Source of the DNA: Acidobacteriaceae bacterium
Lineage (GTDB): Bacteria > Acidobacteriota > Terriglobia > Terriglobales > Acidobacteriaceae
Length of the DNA stretch: 12,272 nucleotides
Direction of reading: 5' to 3'
Assembly (NCBI GenBank): GCA_030049955.1
Contig: JASIJX010000351.1
Span: 1-12,272 of the forward strand
The translations under genes were made by a program, and so were the position numbers. A model generated the notes under the pieces. The model was not told the origin of the DNA, ran no database searches, and saw only the letters and a program-made list of their open reading frames with translations. Below, in pieces: positions 6,541-12,272 of the stretch (the stretch's first letter is position 1; each line of letters opens with the position of its first letter).

Positions 6541-7512
6541 ATGAGCACTATTTCTTCTTTTATCAAGCACCATTACCGCCATTTCAATGCAGCAGCACTG
6601 ATTGATGCAGCCGAGGGTTACAAGAAGCTGCTCGCCGACGGCGGAAAGATGTTTGTGACGATCGCCGGCGCGATGAGCACGGCGGAGCTGGGTCTTTCGC
6701 TCGCCGAGATGATCCGGCAGGATAAGGTTCACGGCATCTGCTGCACGGGCGCGAATCTGGAAGAGGACGTGTTCAACCTGGTGGCGCACGATTTTTATGA
6801 GCGCGTGCCGCACTACCGCGACCTGACGCCCGCTGACGAAGCCGGGCTGCTGTCGCGGCACATGAACCGCGTCACCGACACCTGCATTCCCGAGATGGAA
6901 GCGATGCGGCGCATCGAGAGCGAAGTGCTCGAGGAGTGGGTGAAGGCGGACAAGGCTGGCGAGCGGTATTTCCCGCACCAGTTCATGTACAAGATTCTGC
7001 TCTCTGGCAAGCTCAAAAAGTCTTACCAGATCGATCCCAAAGATAGCTGGCTGCTGGCCGCGGCCGAGAAGAACCTGCCCATGTTCGTGCCCGGCTGGGA
7101 AGATGCGACGCTCGGCAATATGTATGCCGGCCATTGCATCACTGGCGATGTGAAGAAGGTGCACACGGTGCGCACCGGCATCGAGTACATGATGGAACTG
7201 GCGGAGTGGTACACCAATACCACGGCAAAAACGCCGCTGGGATTTTTCCAAATCGGCGGCGGCATCGCGGGTGATTTTCCCATCTGCGTGGTGCCCATGC
7301 TGCACCAGGACCTGCAGCGCGATAACGTTCCGCTATGGGCATACTTCTGCCAGATTTCCGACTCGACCACGAGCTACGGATCGTACTCAGGCGCCGTGCC
7401 GAACGAGAAGATCACCTGGGGCAAGCTGGGCGAGAAGACTCCAAAGTTCATCGTGGAAAGCGATGCGAGCATCGTGGCGCCGCTGATGTTTGCTTACGTG
7501 CTGGGGTGGTAG
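6541..7512 (+). CDS. Deoxyhypusine synthase family protein (possible homospermidine synthase-like enzyme), 323 aa
   Basis: The sequence belongs to the deoxyhypusine synthase family (Pfam DS): an NAD-dependent enzyme fold that moves the aminobutyl group of spermidine to an amine. Visible features are FVTIAGAMSTAELG (38-51), a CTGANLEEDVFNLVAHD segment (68-84), FQIGGGIAGDFP (236-247), and EKITWGK (289-295), where K295 matches the catalytic lysine of the WGK motif. SDASIVAPLMFAYVL closes the domain. Bacteria lack eIF5A, so the target is not hypusine formation. Bacterial members have been linked to homospermidine or other polyamine synthesis, which is the most likely role. The ATG at 6541 has TTGGAG ten bases upstream. 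No polyamine gene is next to it, so the substrate cannot be inferred from context. Confidence 0.9.
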   Translation: MSTISSFIKHHYRHFNAAALIDAAEGYKKLLADGGKMFVTIAGAMSTAELGLSLAEMIRQDKVHGICCTGANLEEDVFNLVAHDFYERVPHYRDLTPADEAGLLSRHMNRVTDTCIPEMEAMRRIESEVLEEWVKADKAGERYFPHQFMYKILLSGKLKKSYQIDPKDSWLLAAAEKNLPMFVPGWEDATLGNMYAGHCITGDVKKVHTVRTGIEYMMELAEWYTNTTAKTPLGFFQIGGGIAGDFPICVVPMLHQDLQRDNVPLWAYFCQISDSTTSYGSYSGAVPNEKITWGKLGEKTPKFIVESDASIVAPLMFAYVLGW

Positions 7513-7589
7513 GCCAGCCGTCAGAGATTAGTGGCGAAGAATCTCGATATCCGCAACTGATTGCCAAAGGGCAGTGCGGCCGCTCACAT

Positions 7590-8462
7590 TTAGATAGGCT
7601 TACGGCTTTGGGGTTTCCTCGTCAACAACCAGATCATGCCTGCTATCACGATCAGCGTAACCATACCAGCAATACTCAAAACTCGAAGCACGGCCACAGA
7701 ATACGTGCCCGACACCGGGTCGTAACTGCAGCAGTAGAGAAGAATCAGATCGGTAGGATTACTGATCCTGCGTTGAGAGGCGTCAAGGATCGCCAAACGC
7801 AAGTCCGTTGGTTGATATTCGGCTCCCGCAATATACTTTGAAAGTCGCCCGTCCGGTGTGGCGAACATAATGACGGTTGGGTGAGCAAACTGATCCATTC
7901 GACCATCTGGACCAGGCACGCGGACGAAGTGAAATCCTGTTGCATCAGAGATCGCTTTGATGCTTGCTTCATTCCCGGTCAGAAAATGCGTAGCCTTATC
8001 GATTCCTGAAAGCCCGACATCGCGGACGAATCTGGCCTTTTCGGGGACCGCGTCCGATGGCGAATCGCCCGGATCAATGCTAACTGTAATGACGTCGTAA
8101 TCCTTGCCAGGTACTAAGCGGGAGTCCTTAAGGGCCGCTGCGAGCCCGTTTAGAACCTCGGGGCACAGAGACCTGCACTTGTAATACACCATTACCAGAA
8201 TGACGGGCGCCTTGCCTATCCAGTGCCCGAGGGGGGCAGTGGTGCGCTGCTCATCCGTAAAGACAGCATTCAAGGGCAACGGATTGTTGAGGTGCTGCTC
8301 GATTCCGGCGTGTTTCAGATAAGACGGAATCTGCTGAGCTACTTTCCCCATGGACCCCTGGTCGCCCGAGTATTGCTGACCGTGGGCTGGAAGCACACCG
8401 CAGACGACCGCCGTAAGCAAGAATCGCATTACAGTCTCATATTTGAATTTGAAAACTCTCAC
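7590..8462 (-). CDS. SCO1/SenC family copper-chaperone-like protein with C-terminal membrane anchor, 290 aa
   Basis: SCO proteins sit outside the inner membrane with a thioredoxin fold and bring copper to, or reduce thiols of, the CuA site of cytochrome c oxidase. The metal site is complete: KCRSLC gives C96 and C100, and H194 lies in FAHPTVIMF. An N-terminal signal peptide (hydrophobic about residues 14-26, AHG cleavage) and a C-terminal helix (about 258-281) with a basic tail are present. The YCCSYDPVSGTYS stretch before the helix recalls SCO proteins usually found beside coxB. The GTG at 8462 has GAGGAG nine bases upstream; the ATG at 8429 is a good alternative and gives a more standard signal peptide. 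No oxidase genes are near. The gene looks less GC-rich than its neighbours; one 60-base line (7621-7680) counts about 45% GC. Confidence 0.9.
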   Translation of the reverse strand: MRVFKFKYETVMRFLLTAVVCGVLPAHGQQYSGDQGSMGKVAQQIPSYLKHAGIEQHLNNPLPLNAVFTDEQRTTAPLGHWIGKAPVILVMVYYKCRSLCPEVLNGLAAALKDSRLVPGKDYDVITVSIDPGDSPSDAVPEKARFVRDVGLSGIDKATHFLTGNEASIKAISDATGFHFVRVPGPDGRMDQFAHPTVIMFATPDGRLSKYIAGAEYQPTDLRLAILDASQRRISNPTDLILLYCCSYDPVSGTYSVAVLRVLSIAGMVTLIVIAGMIWLLTRKPQSRKPI

Positions 8463-8536
8463 GGCCCCATACTCCTCATCGAGCCTGGCTTTTTTCTGGG
8501 ATTGCGCTGCAAGCGGGACTTAGCCGCAAGCACGCC

Positions 8537-8614
8537 TTAATCGTACGCTTCTGTATCGGAGACGCGCTTACCGAGTTCCAAATCATGAAACGTCATCGGC
8601 AAGGTCATTCGCAT
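8537..8614 (-). CDS. Possible 25-codon small ORF upstream of the SCO gene
   Basis: On the minus strand an ATG at 8614 is preceded by AGGGGGAG with a five-base gap, the strongest ribosome-binding site in this stretch. It opens 25 codons (MRMTLPMTFHDLELGKRV, then SDTEAYD) ending in TAA. The frame is also open upstream of the ATG back to a TAA near 8720. After the TAA the same frame runs 25 more codons to a TGA that overlaps the SCO GTG start as GTGA. I do not recognise the peptide. It may be a small protein, a leader peptide for the SCO gene, a remnant of a broken gene, or chance. The remainder of the 272-base gap (8463-8734) holds nothing else I can support. Confidence 0.3.
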   Translation of the reverse strand: MRMTLPMTFHDLELGKRVSDTEAYD

Positions 8615-8734
8615 GCGATCTCCCCCTGTTCCGACGAGCCAGCGCCCTAAGAGCAGCCTGTGCAGCCCGCATCTTTCAAAGGATGATGAGCGGCAAGGCG
8701 GAGTTCCGCGTGGTGCTTATGATGTGAAGAAGTT

Positions 8735-10090
8735 CTACGCGGAGGTGACGCGCGTGCATTCCTCAATAGGGATCGGCACCTGCTCGACGATTTCGAGGCC
8801 GAAGCCTTCGAGGGCGGGAATGTGCATGGGCGTGTTCGAGAGCAGGCGGATGCGGTGGATGCCGAGGTCCGACAGGATTTGTCCGCCGAGGCCGATGGCG
8901 CGCAGGATGCGGCCGCTGCGGGCCTGGGAGCCTTCGCGCGAGCGCAGCTCCTGGTGCAGGATGATGCGGCCGGATTCAGCAACGGCCTTTTCCGCCGGAA
9001 CCGCAGCGCCGCCTGGATCGAAAGCTTGCGCGGGAGAGCGTTCGATTTCGAAGCCACGCGAGGTATTGTGCAGATACAGAATCACGCCGCAACCCGCTTC
9101 GGCGATGATGCGCATGGATTGATCGAGGATTTCGCGGCAGTGGCAGTCGGCGCCGAAGATGTCGCCGGCAGTGCAGCGCGTGTGCACGCGGACCAGCACG
9201 GGGTGCGTGCAGGGTGCGGACGCGGTTGAGTCGCCCGGCTCATCGCTCGCGAGCTGCGAGCCGCCGTTAGCTGATGTGCCCTGTGCGCCTTCAAAAAACG
9301 CTGGACTGTGCGGGCACAGATCGCCGCGGACCAGATCTCCACAGACAAGCGCGATGTGGCTTTCGCCGCCCTGCACTTCGCTCTCATAGGCGATCATGCG
9401 GAACTCTCCGTAGCGCGTTTGGATGCGGCTTTCGCCGGCGCGGACGATGTAGCGCTCATGGCGCAGCCGGTAGCGGATGAGCTCAGCGACGGTAAGGATT
9501 TTGAGCCCGTGCTCGCGGCAGAAGGGAATCAGGTCCGGGATGCGGGCCATCTCGCCGTCGTCGCGCATGATTTCGCAGATGACGCCGGATGGATTCAGGC
9601 CGGCCATGCGGGCGAGATCGACGGAGGCTTCAGTTTGCCCGGCGCGCACCAGCACGCCGCCGCGGCGAGCGCGCAGCGGGAAGACGTGGCCGGGGCGGGC
9701 GAGATCGGTAGCCGTAGAGCGGGGGTCGATGGCGGTTCGGATGGTGTGTGCGCGGTCGGCGGCTGAGATGCCTGTGGTTACGCCCTCGCGGGCTTCGATG
9801 GTCTCAGTGAATGCAGTGCCGAAGCGCGAGGAGTTTTGCTGCGTCATGGGAAAGAGGCGCAGATGGTCGGCTCGCTCCTCAGTGAGCGTGAGGCAGATGA
9901 GGCCGCGGCCGTAACGGGCCATGAAGTTGATGGCCTCAGGCGTGACGAACTCGGCGGCAAGCGTAAGGTCGCCCTCGTTTTCGCGGTCTTCATCGTCGAC
10001 CACGATTACCATGTGGCCGGCGCGGATGTCGGCGAGCGCGCCTGGCACGTCAGTGAACGGGGGCTCGAAATTGCGTGGGCCGTGCGGCAT
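8735..10090 (-). CDS. ribB: 3,4-dihydroxy-2-butanone 4-phosphate synthase with degenerate GTP cyclohydrolase II-like domain (RibBA/RibBX type), 451 aa
   Basis: The N-terminal half (about 12-212) is a full DHBP synthase, which turns ribulose 5-phosphate into the four-carbon riboflavin precursor: [11 protein letters not shown] (32-42), [16 protein letters not shown] (102-117), RPGHVFPL (132-139), [14 protein letters not shown] (152-165) and the GVICEIM segment (169-175). The C-terminal half aligns with GTP cyclohydrolase [11 protein letters not shown] (298-306), three cysteines C306, C316 and C318, and [20 protein letters not shown] (400-419). However, the QEGRGIGL motif is replaced by [10 protein letters not shown] (340-349), the NKLRAY segment is missing, the D-x-R-x-Y site reads ILRAI, and C306-C316 is one residue shorter than usual. 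A polar insert fills about 258-296. GTP cyclohydrolase activity is therefore doubtful. The start at 10090 has no close ribosome-binding site; an in-frame stop lies 18 bases upstream. Confidence 0.9.
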   Translation of the reverse strand: MPHGPRNFEPPFTDVPGALADIRAGHMVIVVDDEDRENEGDLTLAAEFVTPEAINFMARYGRGLICLTLTEERADHLRLFPMTQQNSSRFGTAFTETIEAREGVTTGISAADRAHTIRTAIDPRSTATDLARPGHVFPLRARRGGVLVRAGQTEASVDLARMAGLNPSGVICEIMRDDGEMARIPDLIPFCREHGLKILTVAELIRYRLRHERYIVRAGESRIQTRYGEFRMIAYESEVQGGESHIALVCGDLVRGDLCPHSPAFFEGAQGTSANGGSQLASDEPGDSTASAPCTHPVLVRVHTRCTAGDIFGADCHCREILDQSMRIIAEAGCGVILYLHNTSRGFEIERSPAQAFDPGGAAVPAEKAVAESGRIILHQELRSREGSQARSGRILRAIGLGGQILSDLGIHRIRLLSNTPMHIPALEGFGLEIVEQVPIPIEECTRVTSA

Positions 10091-10137
10091 AGTGCTTTTC
10101 GATTCTCGTTAATTTTCTCCTATGTCCATTACAAACA

Positions 10138-10167
10138 GCAAAAGCGCCGCATGCGCGGCGCTTTTGC
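10138..10167 (-). terminator. Strong hairpin, likely intrinsic terminator
   Basis: Bases 10138-10150 and 10155-10167 are a perfect 13-base inverted repeat around the four-base loop ATGC. Each arm has a GC core (GCGCCGC) next to an A4/T4 run. On the minus strand the second arm ends with TTTT-GC and then TGTTTGT, which fits an intrinsic terminator 28 bases after the 75-aa gene and before ribB. The symmetry would also let it act in the plus direction. It likely separates the two leftward genes into two transcripts. Confidence 0.75.
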
Positions 10168-10194
10168 GAGGATCACTGGCTGTGGAAGCAGAAC

Positions 10195-10422
10195 TTACAA
10201 CGTGGATTCGATCTCAAAACCCCACGCTTCGAGAAGCGCCTCAGGAATGTACTTCGAGTTCTTGTTCCGGCGAGCCCACTCGCGCAGGCGGGTCGACCGA
10301 ATGTACTGATCCGGAGGCAGCTTGAACTCCTTCACGATTTGCTCGAAGGAGGTAACGGTGGGCACAACCGGCCCAATGGGCTCCGGCTTGCCCCAGTTCG
10401 GATTTCCACGACGCTTTGCCAT
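10195..10422 (-). CDS. Conserved small basic protein of unknown function, 75 aa
   Basis: The protein begins MAKRRGNPNWGKPEP, a basic Gly/Pro/Asn-rich tail, then a compact helical part: TSFEQIVKEFKLPPDQYIRS (about 28-47), TRLREWARRNKNSKYIP (48-64) and EALLEAWGFEIEST (65-74). The basic tail could contact nucleic acid or the ribosome, and it loosely recalls the start of small terminase-like and DNA-binding proteins, but no family is recognised. I chose the ATG at 10422 because AAGGA lies about ten bases upstream and the upstream in-frame residues are AT-rich and non-conserved in character. A good promoter at 10514-10542 and a strong terminator at 10138-10167 make it a self-contained monocistronic unit, which suggests a real and rather well expressed gene. 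Confidence 0.8.
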   Translation of the reverse strand: MAKRRGNPNWGKPEPIGPVVPTVTSFEQIVKEFKLPPDQYIRSTRLREWARRNKNSKYIPEALLEAWGFEIESTL

Positions 10423-10513
10423 TAGTTTCTGTTCCTTAGGAAGGGTGATTTGCTCTGAATTCCTCTGAACGCGGGCCTGGGAGAGTGGTGACTCCAGAGG
10501 AAACTTTAGTCTT

Positions 10514-10542
10514 ATTTTAGGGATATTTTCTTCAAAAATCAA
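10514..10542 (-). promoter_or_regulatory. Housekeeping-type promoter for the 75-aa gene
   Basis: On the minus strand TTGATT (10542-10537) and TAAAAT (10519-10514) are separated by exactly 17 bases. They match the -35 consensus at four of six bases and the -10 consensus at five of six. Transcription would start near 10507, leaving a leader of about 85 bases. The surrounding bases are AT-rich compared with the rest of the window. This is the best promoter seen here. Confidence 0.6.
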
Positions 10543-10650
10543 TAGAAATGTGCACCCTTGACGAGGCAGCACGGAGTTTCTGCCAATCAGGATAAGTTAT
10601 TAGATTTCTTTAGTTTGCATCGAAACCCCAACCGATGGTGCGGCTATTTT

Positions 10651-10690
10651 GTACCACTTCTGCACAGGCCGAAGTGACCGGTACCACGTC
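10651..10690. promoter_or_regulatory. Direct and inverted repeat upstream of the secreted-protein gene
   Basis: GTACCACTTC (10651-10660) recurs as GTACCACGTC (10681-10690), exactly 30 bases later, close to three helical turns. Between them CACTTC (10655-10660) and GAAGTG (10671-10676) form a perfect inverted repeat with a ten-base spacer. The arrangement lies 20-59 bases before the ATG at 10710 and could be an operator. Nothing in the window identifies a regulator. Confidence 0.35.
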
Positions 10691-10709
10691 ACAATGGGAC
10701 GATACCATT

Positions 10710-11309
10710 ATGTCAACATTCTGGCTCAGGCTGACCGTCGTTGTCTTTCTTGCTGCCAGTCTTTCCTGGCAGGCGCGCGCCGTTGAGCTTACGGTGAGCC
10801 GCGACGCGCTTGAGCGCACGCTCAAGCAGCAGCTCTTTGCAGGGCCTGAAGGTCGTTACTACCTTAAAGGTAACGCGCAATCTGCCTGCTACACCTACGC
10901 TCAGGATCCGCAACTGAGTTTTGAGCAGGACCGTATCGTAGTGCGAATGAAAACCAGCGCGCGCATGGGCCGCAGGATGGCCGGATCGTGCGTGGGCTTC
11001 TCGCTTACCGAGCCGGCCGAGGTGTCGTTCACTCCGGAAGCCGAAGGAGAAACCATCGGCTTCCGCGATGCGCACATCGACAGAATTTCAAATCAGAGGG
11101 AATTGAATTTTCTTCTGATGCCGTTCCTGCGCCACCAGATCCCCTCGAGCATGCGCGTGAATGCGGCCGACCTGCTGCGCAAGGCGCTTGCCGGCTCGAC
11201 GGCCACGTCCGGTTACAAGGTGAGCCTCGACCGGCTGAAGATTCATTCAATCGTGATTGAGGGCGATGCGCTGGTGGTGGATGCGGATGGCGACCTCAGC
11301 GTGAAGTAG
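10710..11309 (+). CDS. Secreted or periplasmic protein of unknown function, 199 aa
   Basis: The product starts with a hydrophobic signal peptide (about residues 5-18; cleavage near QARA at 24). The mature part of about 175 residues begins VELTVSRDALERTLKQQLF. It has alternating beta-type strands and two cysteines, C60 and C94, that could form a disulfide. A LNFLLMPFLRHQIPSSM stretch (132-148) is rather hydrophobic. The layout of an N-terminal helix that starts an elongated beta sheet reminds me of DUF1439/YceB-like lipid-binding envelope proteins, but this is only a loose impression. I chose the ATG at 10710 because the signal peptide starts there; an in-frame GTG at 10635 would put 25 odd residues in front of it. 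The ribosome-binding site is weak. It ends 12 bases from the stop of the converging ammonia-lyase gene. Confidence 0.75.
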   Translation: MSTFWLRLTVVVFLAASLSWQARAVELTVSRDALERTLKQQLFAGPEGRYYLKGNAQSACYTYAQDPQLSFEQDRIVVRMKTSARMGRRMAGSCVGFSLTEPAEVSFTPEAEGETIGFRDAHIDRISNQRELNFLLMPFLRHQIPSSMRVNAADLLRKALAGSTATSGYKVSLDRLKIHSIVIEGDALVVDADGDLSVK

Positions 11310-11321
11310 CTGTGCACCGTT

Positions 11322-12209
11322 CTACTCGCACCACTCTGCGAAAGCGCCTTCCCGCAAGGCCGAGGCCAGCGCTTCGATCTCCGCGCCGAGGCTGCGATCT
11401 TCTTCGAGGCGCGGAACCACGCTGCGCACTGTCTGTCGCGCGCGCTCCAGTGCTTCGCTCGAGCGCAGCGGCAGACGGAATTCGAGGCCTTGCGCGGCGC
11501 ACATCAGCTCGATGGCCACGATGCGCTCGATGTTCGCGACAACCTGCCGCAGCTTGAGCGCCGCCGTCATGCCCATGGAGACGTGATCCTCCTTGCCGCC
11601 GCTGGTGGGAATGCTGCCGCACGAAGCAGGCGCAGCCAGCACCCGGCACTCGTTGATGAGAGCGGCGGAGACGATCTGCGCCATCATGAAGCCGGAAGAC
11701 AAACCTGCGTGCGGCGATAGAAACGCCGGCAGCCCTTCGTTGATGTCGGGGTTGAGCAGCCGGTCGATGCGCCGCTCGGTGATGCCGCCGAGATCGGCAA
11801 GCGCGATGGCGGCGTAATCGAAGGCGTAGGCGAGCGGCGCGCCGTGGAAGTTGCCGCCTGACAGCACCGCTCCGTGATTTTGAGTTTCGGACGCGTGATC
11901 TGGAAAAACAAGGGGATTGTCGGTGACAGCGCCGGATTCGGTTTTGAGAATTCCAGTGACATGACCCAGCACGTCGCGCACGGCGCCGTGTACCTGCGGC
12001 ATGCAGCGCAGGCAGTAGGCGTCCTGCACGCGCGTGTCGTGCGTACGGTGCGACTCGCGAATCTCCGAGCCGGCGACGAGGTGCAGCAGATGCTCCGCTA
12101 CGGCAAGCTGGCCGGCGTGAGGCCGCAGCTTATGGATGCTCATGTCAAACGCAGCGGGCGTGCCGCGCAGCGCCTCCAGGCTCATGGCTCCGGCAAGATC
12201 GGCCAGGCG
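11322..12209 (-). CDS. hutH: Histidine ammonia-lyase, C-terminal part; N-terminal half absent in the window
   Basis: HutH removes ammonia from histidine to give urocanate, the first step of histidine degradation. The visible ~295 residues are a clean match to the helical C-terminal part: LADLAGAMSLEALRGTPAAFD, TDNPLVF, GNFHGAPLAYAFDY, GLPAFLSPHAGLSSGFMMAQ and IPTSGGKEDHVSMG. Family members are about 500-520 aa, so the half with the Ala-Ser-Gly triad that forms the MIO cofactor is missing. Homology fades before about 12,207. The frame stays open to the window edge, but the next ~21 residues (Arg/His-rich) lack the conserved NGTQ segment expected there. An ATG at 12185 lies inside the family sequence and is unlikely to be the true start. 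Either the gene is truncated by a rearrangement, or the sequence is chimeric near its end. Related Phe/Tyr ammonia-lyases are less likely alternatives. Confidence 0.85.
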   Translation of the reverse strand, partial: RLADLAGAMSLEALRGTPAAFDMSIHKLRPHAGQLAVAEHLLHLVAGSEIRESHRTHDTRVQDAYCLRCMPQVHGAVRDVLGHVTGILKTESGAVTDNPLVFPDHASETQNHGAVLSGGNFHGAPLAYAFDYAAIALADLGGITERRIDRLLNPDINEGLPAFLSPHAGLSSGFMMAQIVSAALINECRVLAAPASCGSIPTSGGKEDHVSMGMTAALKLRQVVANIERIVAIELMCAAQGLEFRLPLRSSEALERARQTVRSVVPRLEEDRSLGAEIEALASALREGAFAEWCE

Positions 12210-12233
12210 TATCCCAAGACCAAGGAAGGCCCG

Positions 12234-12272
12234 ATGAAGGGCTTTGTGCCGCCGCCGCGTTACAGCGGCGTG
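12234..12272 (+). CDS. Possible rightward coding start or fragment at the window end
   Basis: From about 12,188 to the end the plus strand reads as a plausible protein (GSGKIGQAYPKTKEG, then PMKGFVPPPRYSGV) with mostly G or C in third positions. AAGGA at 12222-12226 stands seven bases before an ATG at 12234, which could be a true start (MKGFVPPPRYSGV and onward, cut by the window). Alternatively the frame is the internal part of a gene joined to the broken ammonia-lyase. I cannot name the product. Confidence 0.3.
   Translation, partial: MKGFVPPPRYSGV

Noticed and set aside
7524..7545. Inverted repeat GAGATT/AATCTC between the deoxyhypusine-synthase-family and SCO genes
   Set aside because: The stem is only six base pairs, AT-rich, with a ten-base loop and no T-run, so it is too weak to call a terminator.
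8585..8650. 21-codon plus-strand ORF in the SCO-ribB gap
   Set aside because: It has no ribosome-binding site and a His/Arg/Pro-rich composition typical of a chance frame.
10091..10194. Possible FMN riboswitch before ribB
   Set aside because: The region is only 104 bases, is dominated by the terminator hairpin and shows none of the conserved FMN-element blocks.
9308..10309. Several plus-strand open frames across ribB and the 75-aa gene
   Set aside because: They are shadows of ribB and of the small gene, with no motifs and no starts with ribosome-binding sites.

Overview
This 12.3 kb window looks like ordinary chromosomal DNA of a GC-rich soil-type bacterium. My best guess is Acidobacteriota of the Terriglobia/Acidobacteriaceae type. 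That guess rests on protein style: a secreted short protein with a GWxSDSxCG start, a cNMP-domain histidine kinase, a deoxyhypusine-synthase-family protein, an SCO protein with a C-terminal anchor, and a RibB with a degenerate GTP-cyclohydrolase half. No rRNA, tRNA, CRISPR array, transposase or phage module was seen.

Layout. From 81 to 2753 four genes read rightward: an unknown cytosolic protein, a small secreted Cys-containing protein, a DUF427 protein and an FAD-dependent monooxygenase. They converge 28 bases short of a leftward cyclic-nucleotide-domain histidine kinase (2782-4215). The kinase is divergent from kduI (4399-5241), which is followed closely by a small HAD phosphatase (5275-5766). 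A leftward peroxiredoxin (5832-6407) is divergent from a deoxyhypusine-synthase-family gene (6541-7512). Then come a leftward, visibly less GC-rich SCO gene (7590-8462), a 272-base stretch with only a possible 25-codon ORF, a leftward ribB with a degenerate ribA-like half (8735-10090), and a leftward 75-aa protein with a good promoter and a terminator. A rightward secreted protein (10710-11309) ends 12 bases from the stop of a leftward histidine ammonia-lyase.

The genes are mostly single units that change strand often, so I see no large operon. Likely short units are kduI plus the HAD gene, and possibly DUF427 plus the monooxygenase. The products cover uronate catabolism, redox defence, copper delivery or oxidase assembly, riboflavin synthesis, polyamine-type chemistry and histidine breakdown, but nothing ties them into one pathway.

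The most notable points are: (1) the histidine ammonia-lyase loses homology near 12,207, before its NGTQ segment and active-site half, and the flanking bases read better on the other strand; (2) ribB carries a C-terminal half that keeps three Zn-ligand-like cysteines but lacks the QEGRGIGL and Asp-x-Arg-x-Tyr motifs of GTP cyclohydrolase II; (3) two degenerate heptamer arrays (consensus AGGGAAC) each start at the TAG stop of a gene and run in that gene's sense direction; (4) a 51-base imperfect tandem duplication begins in the last codons of the secreted-protein gene. I found no convincing new multi-gene system.
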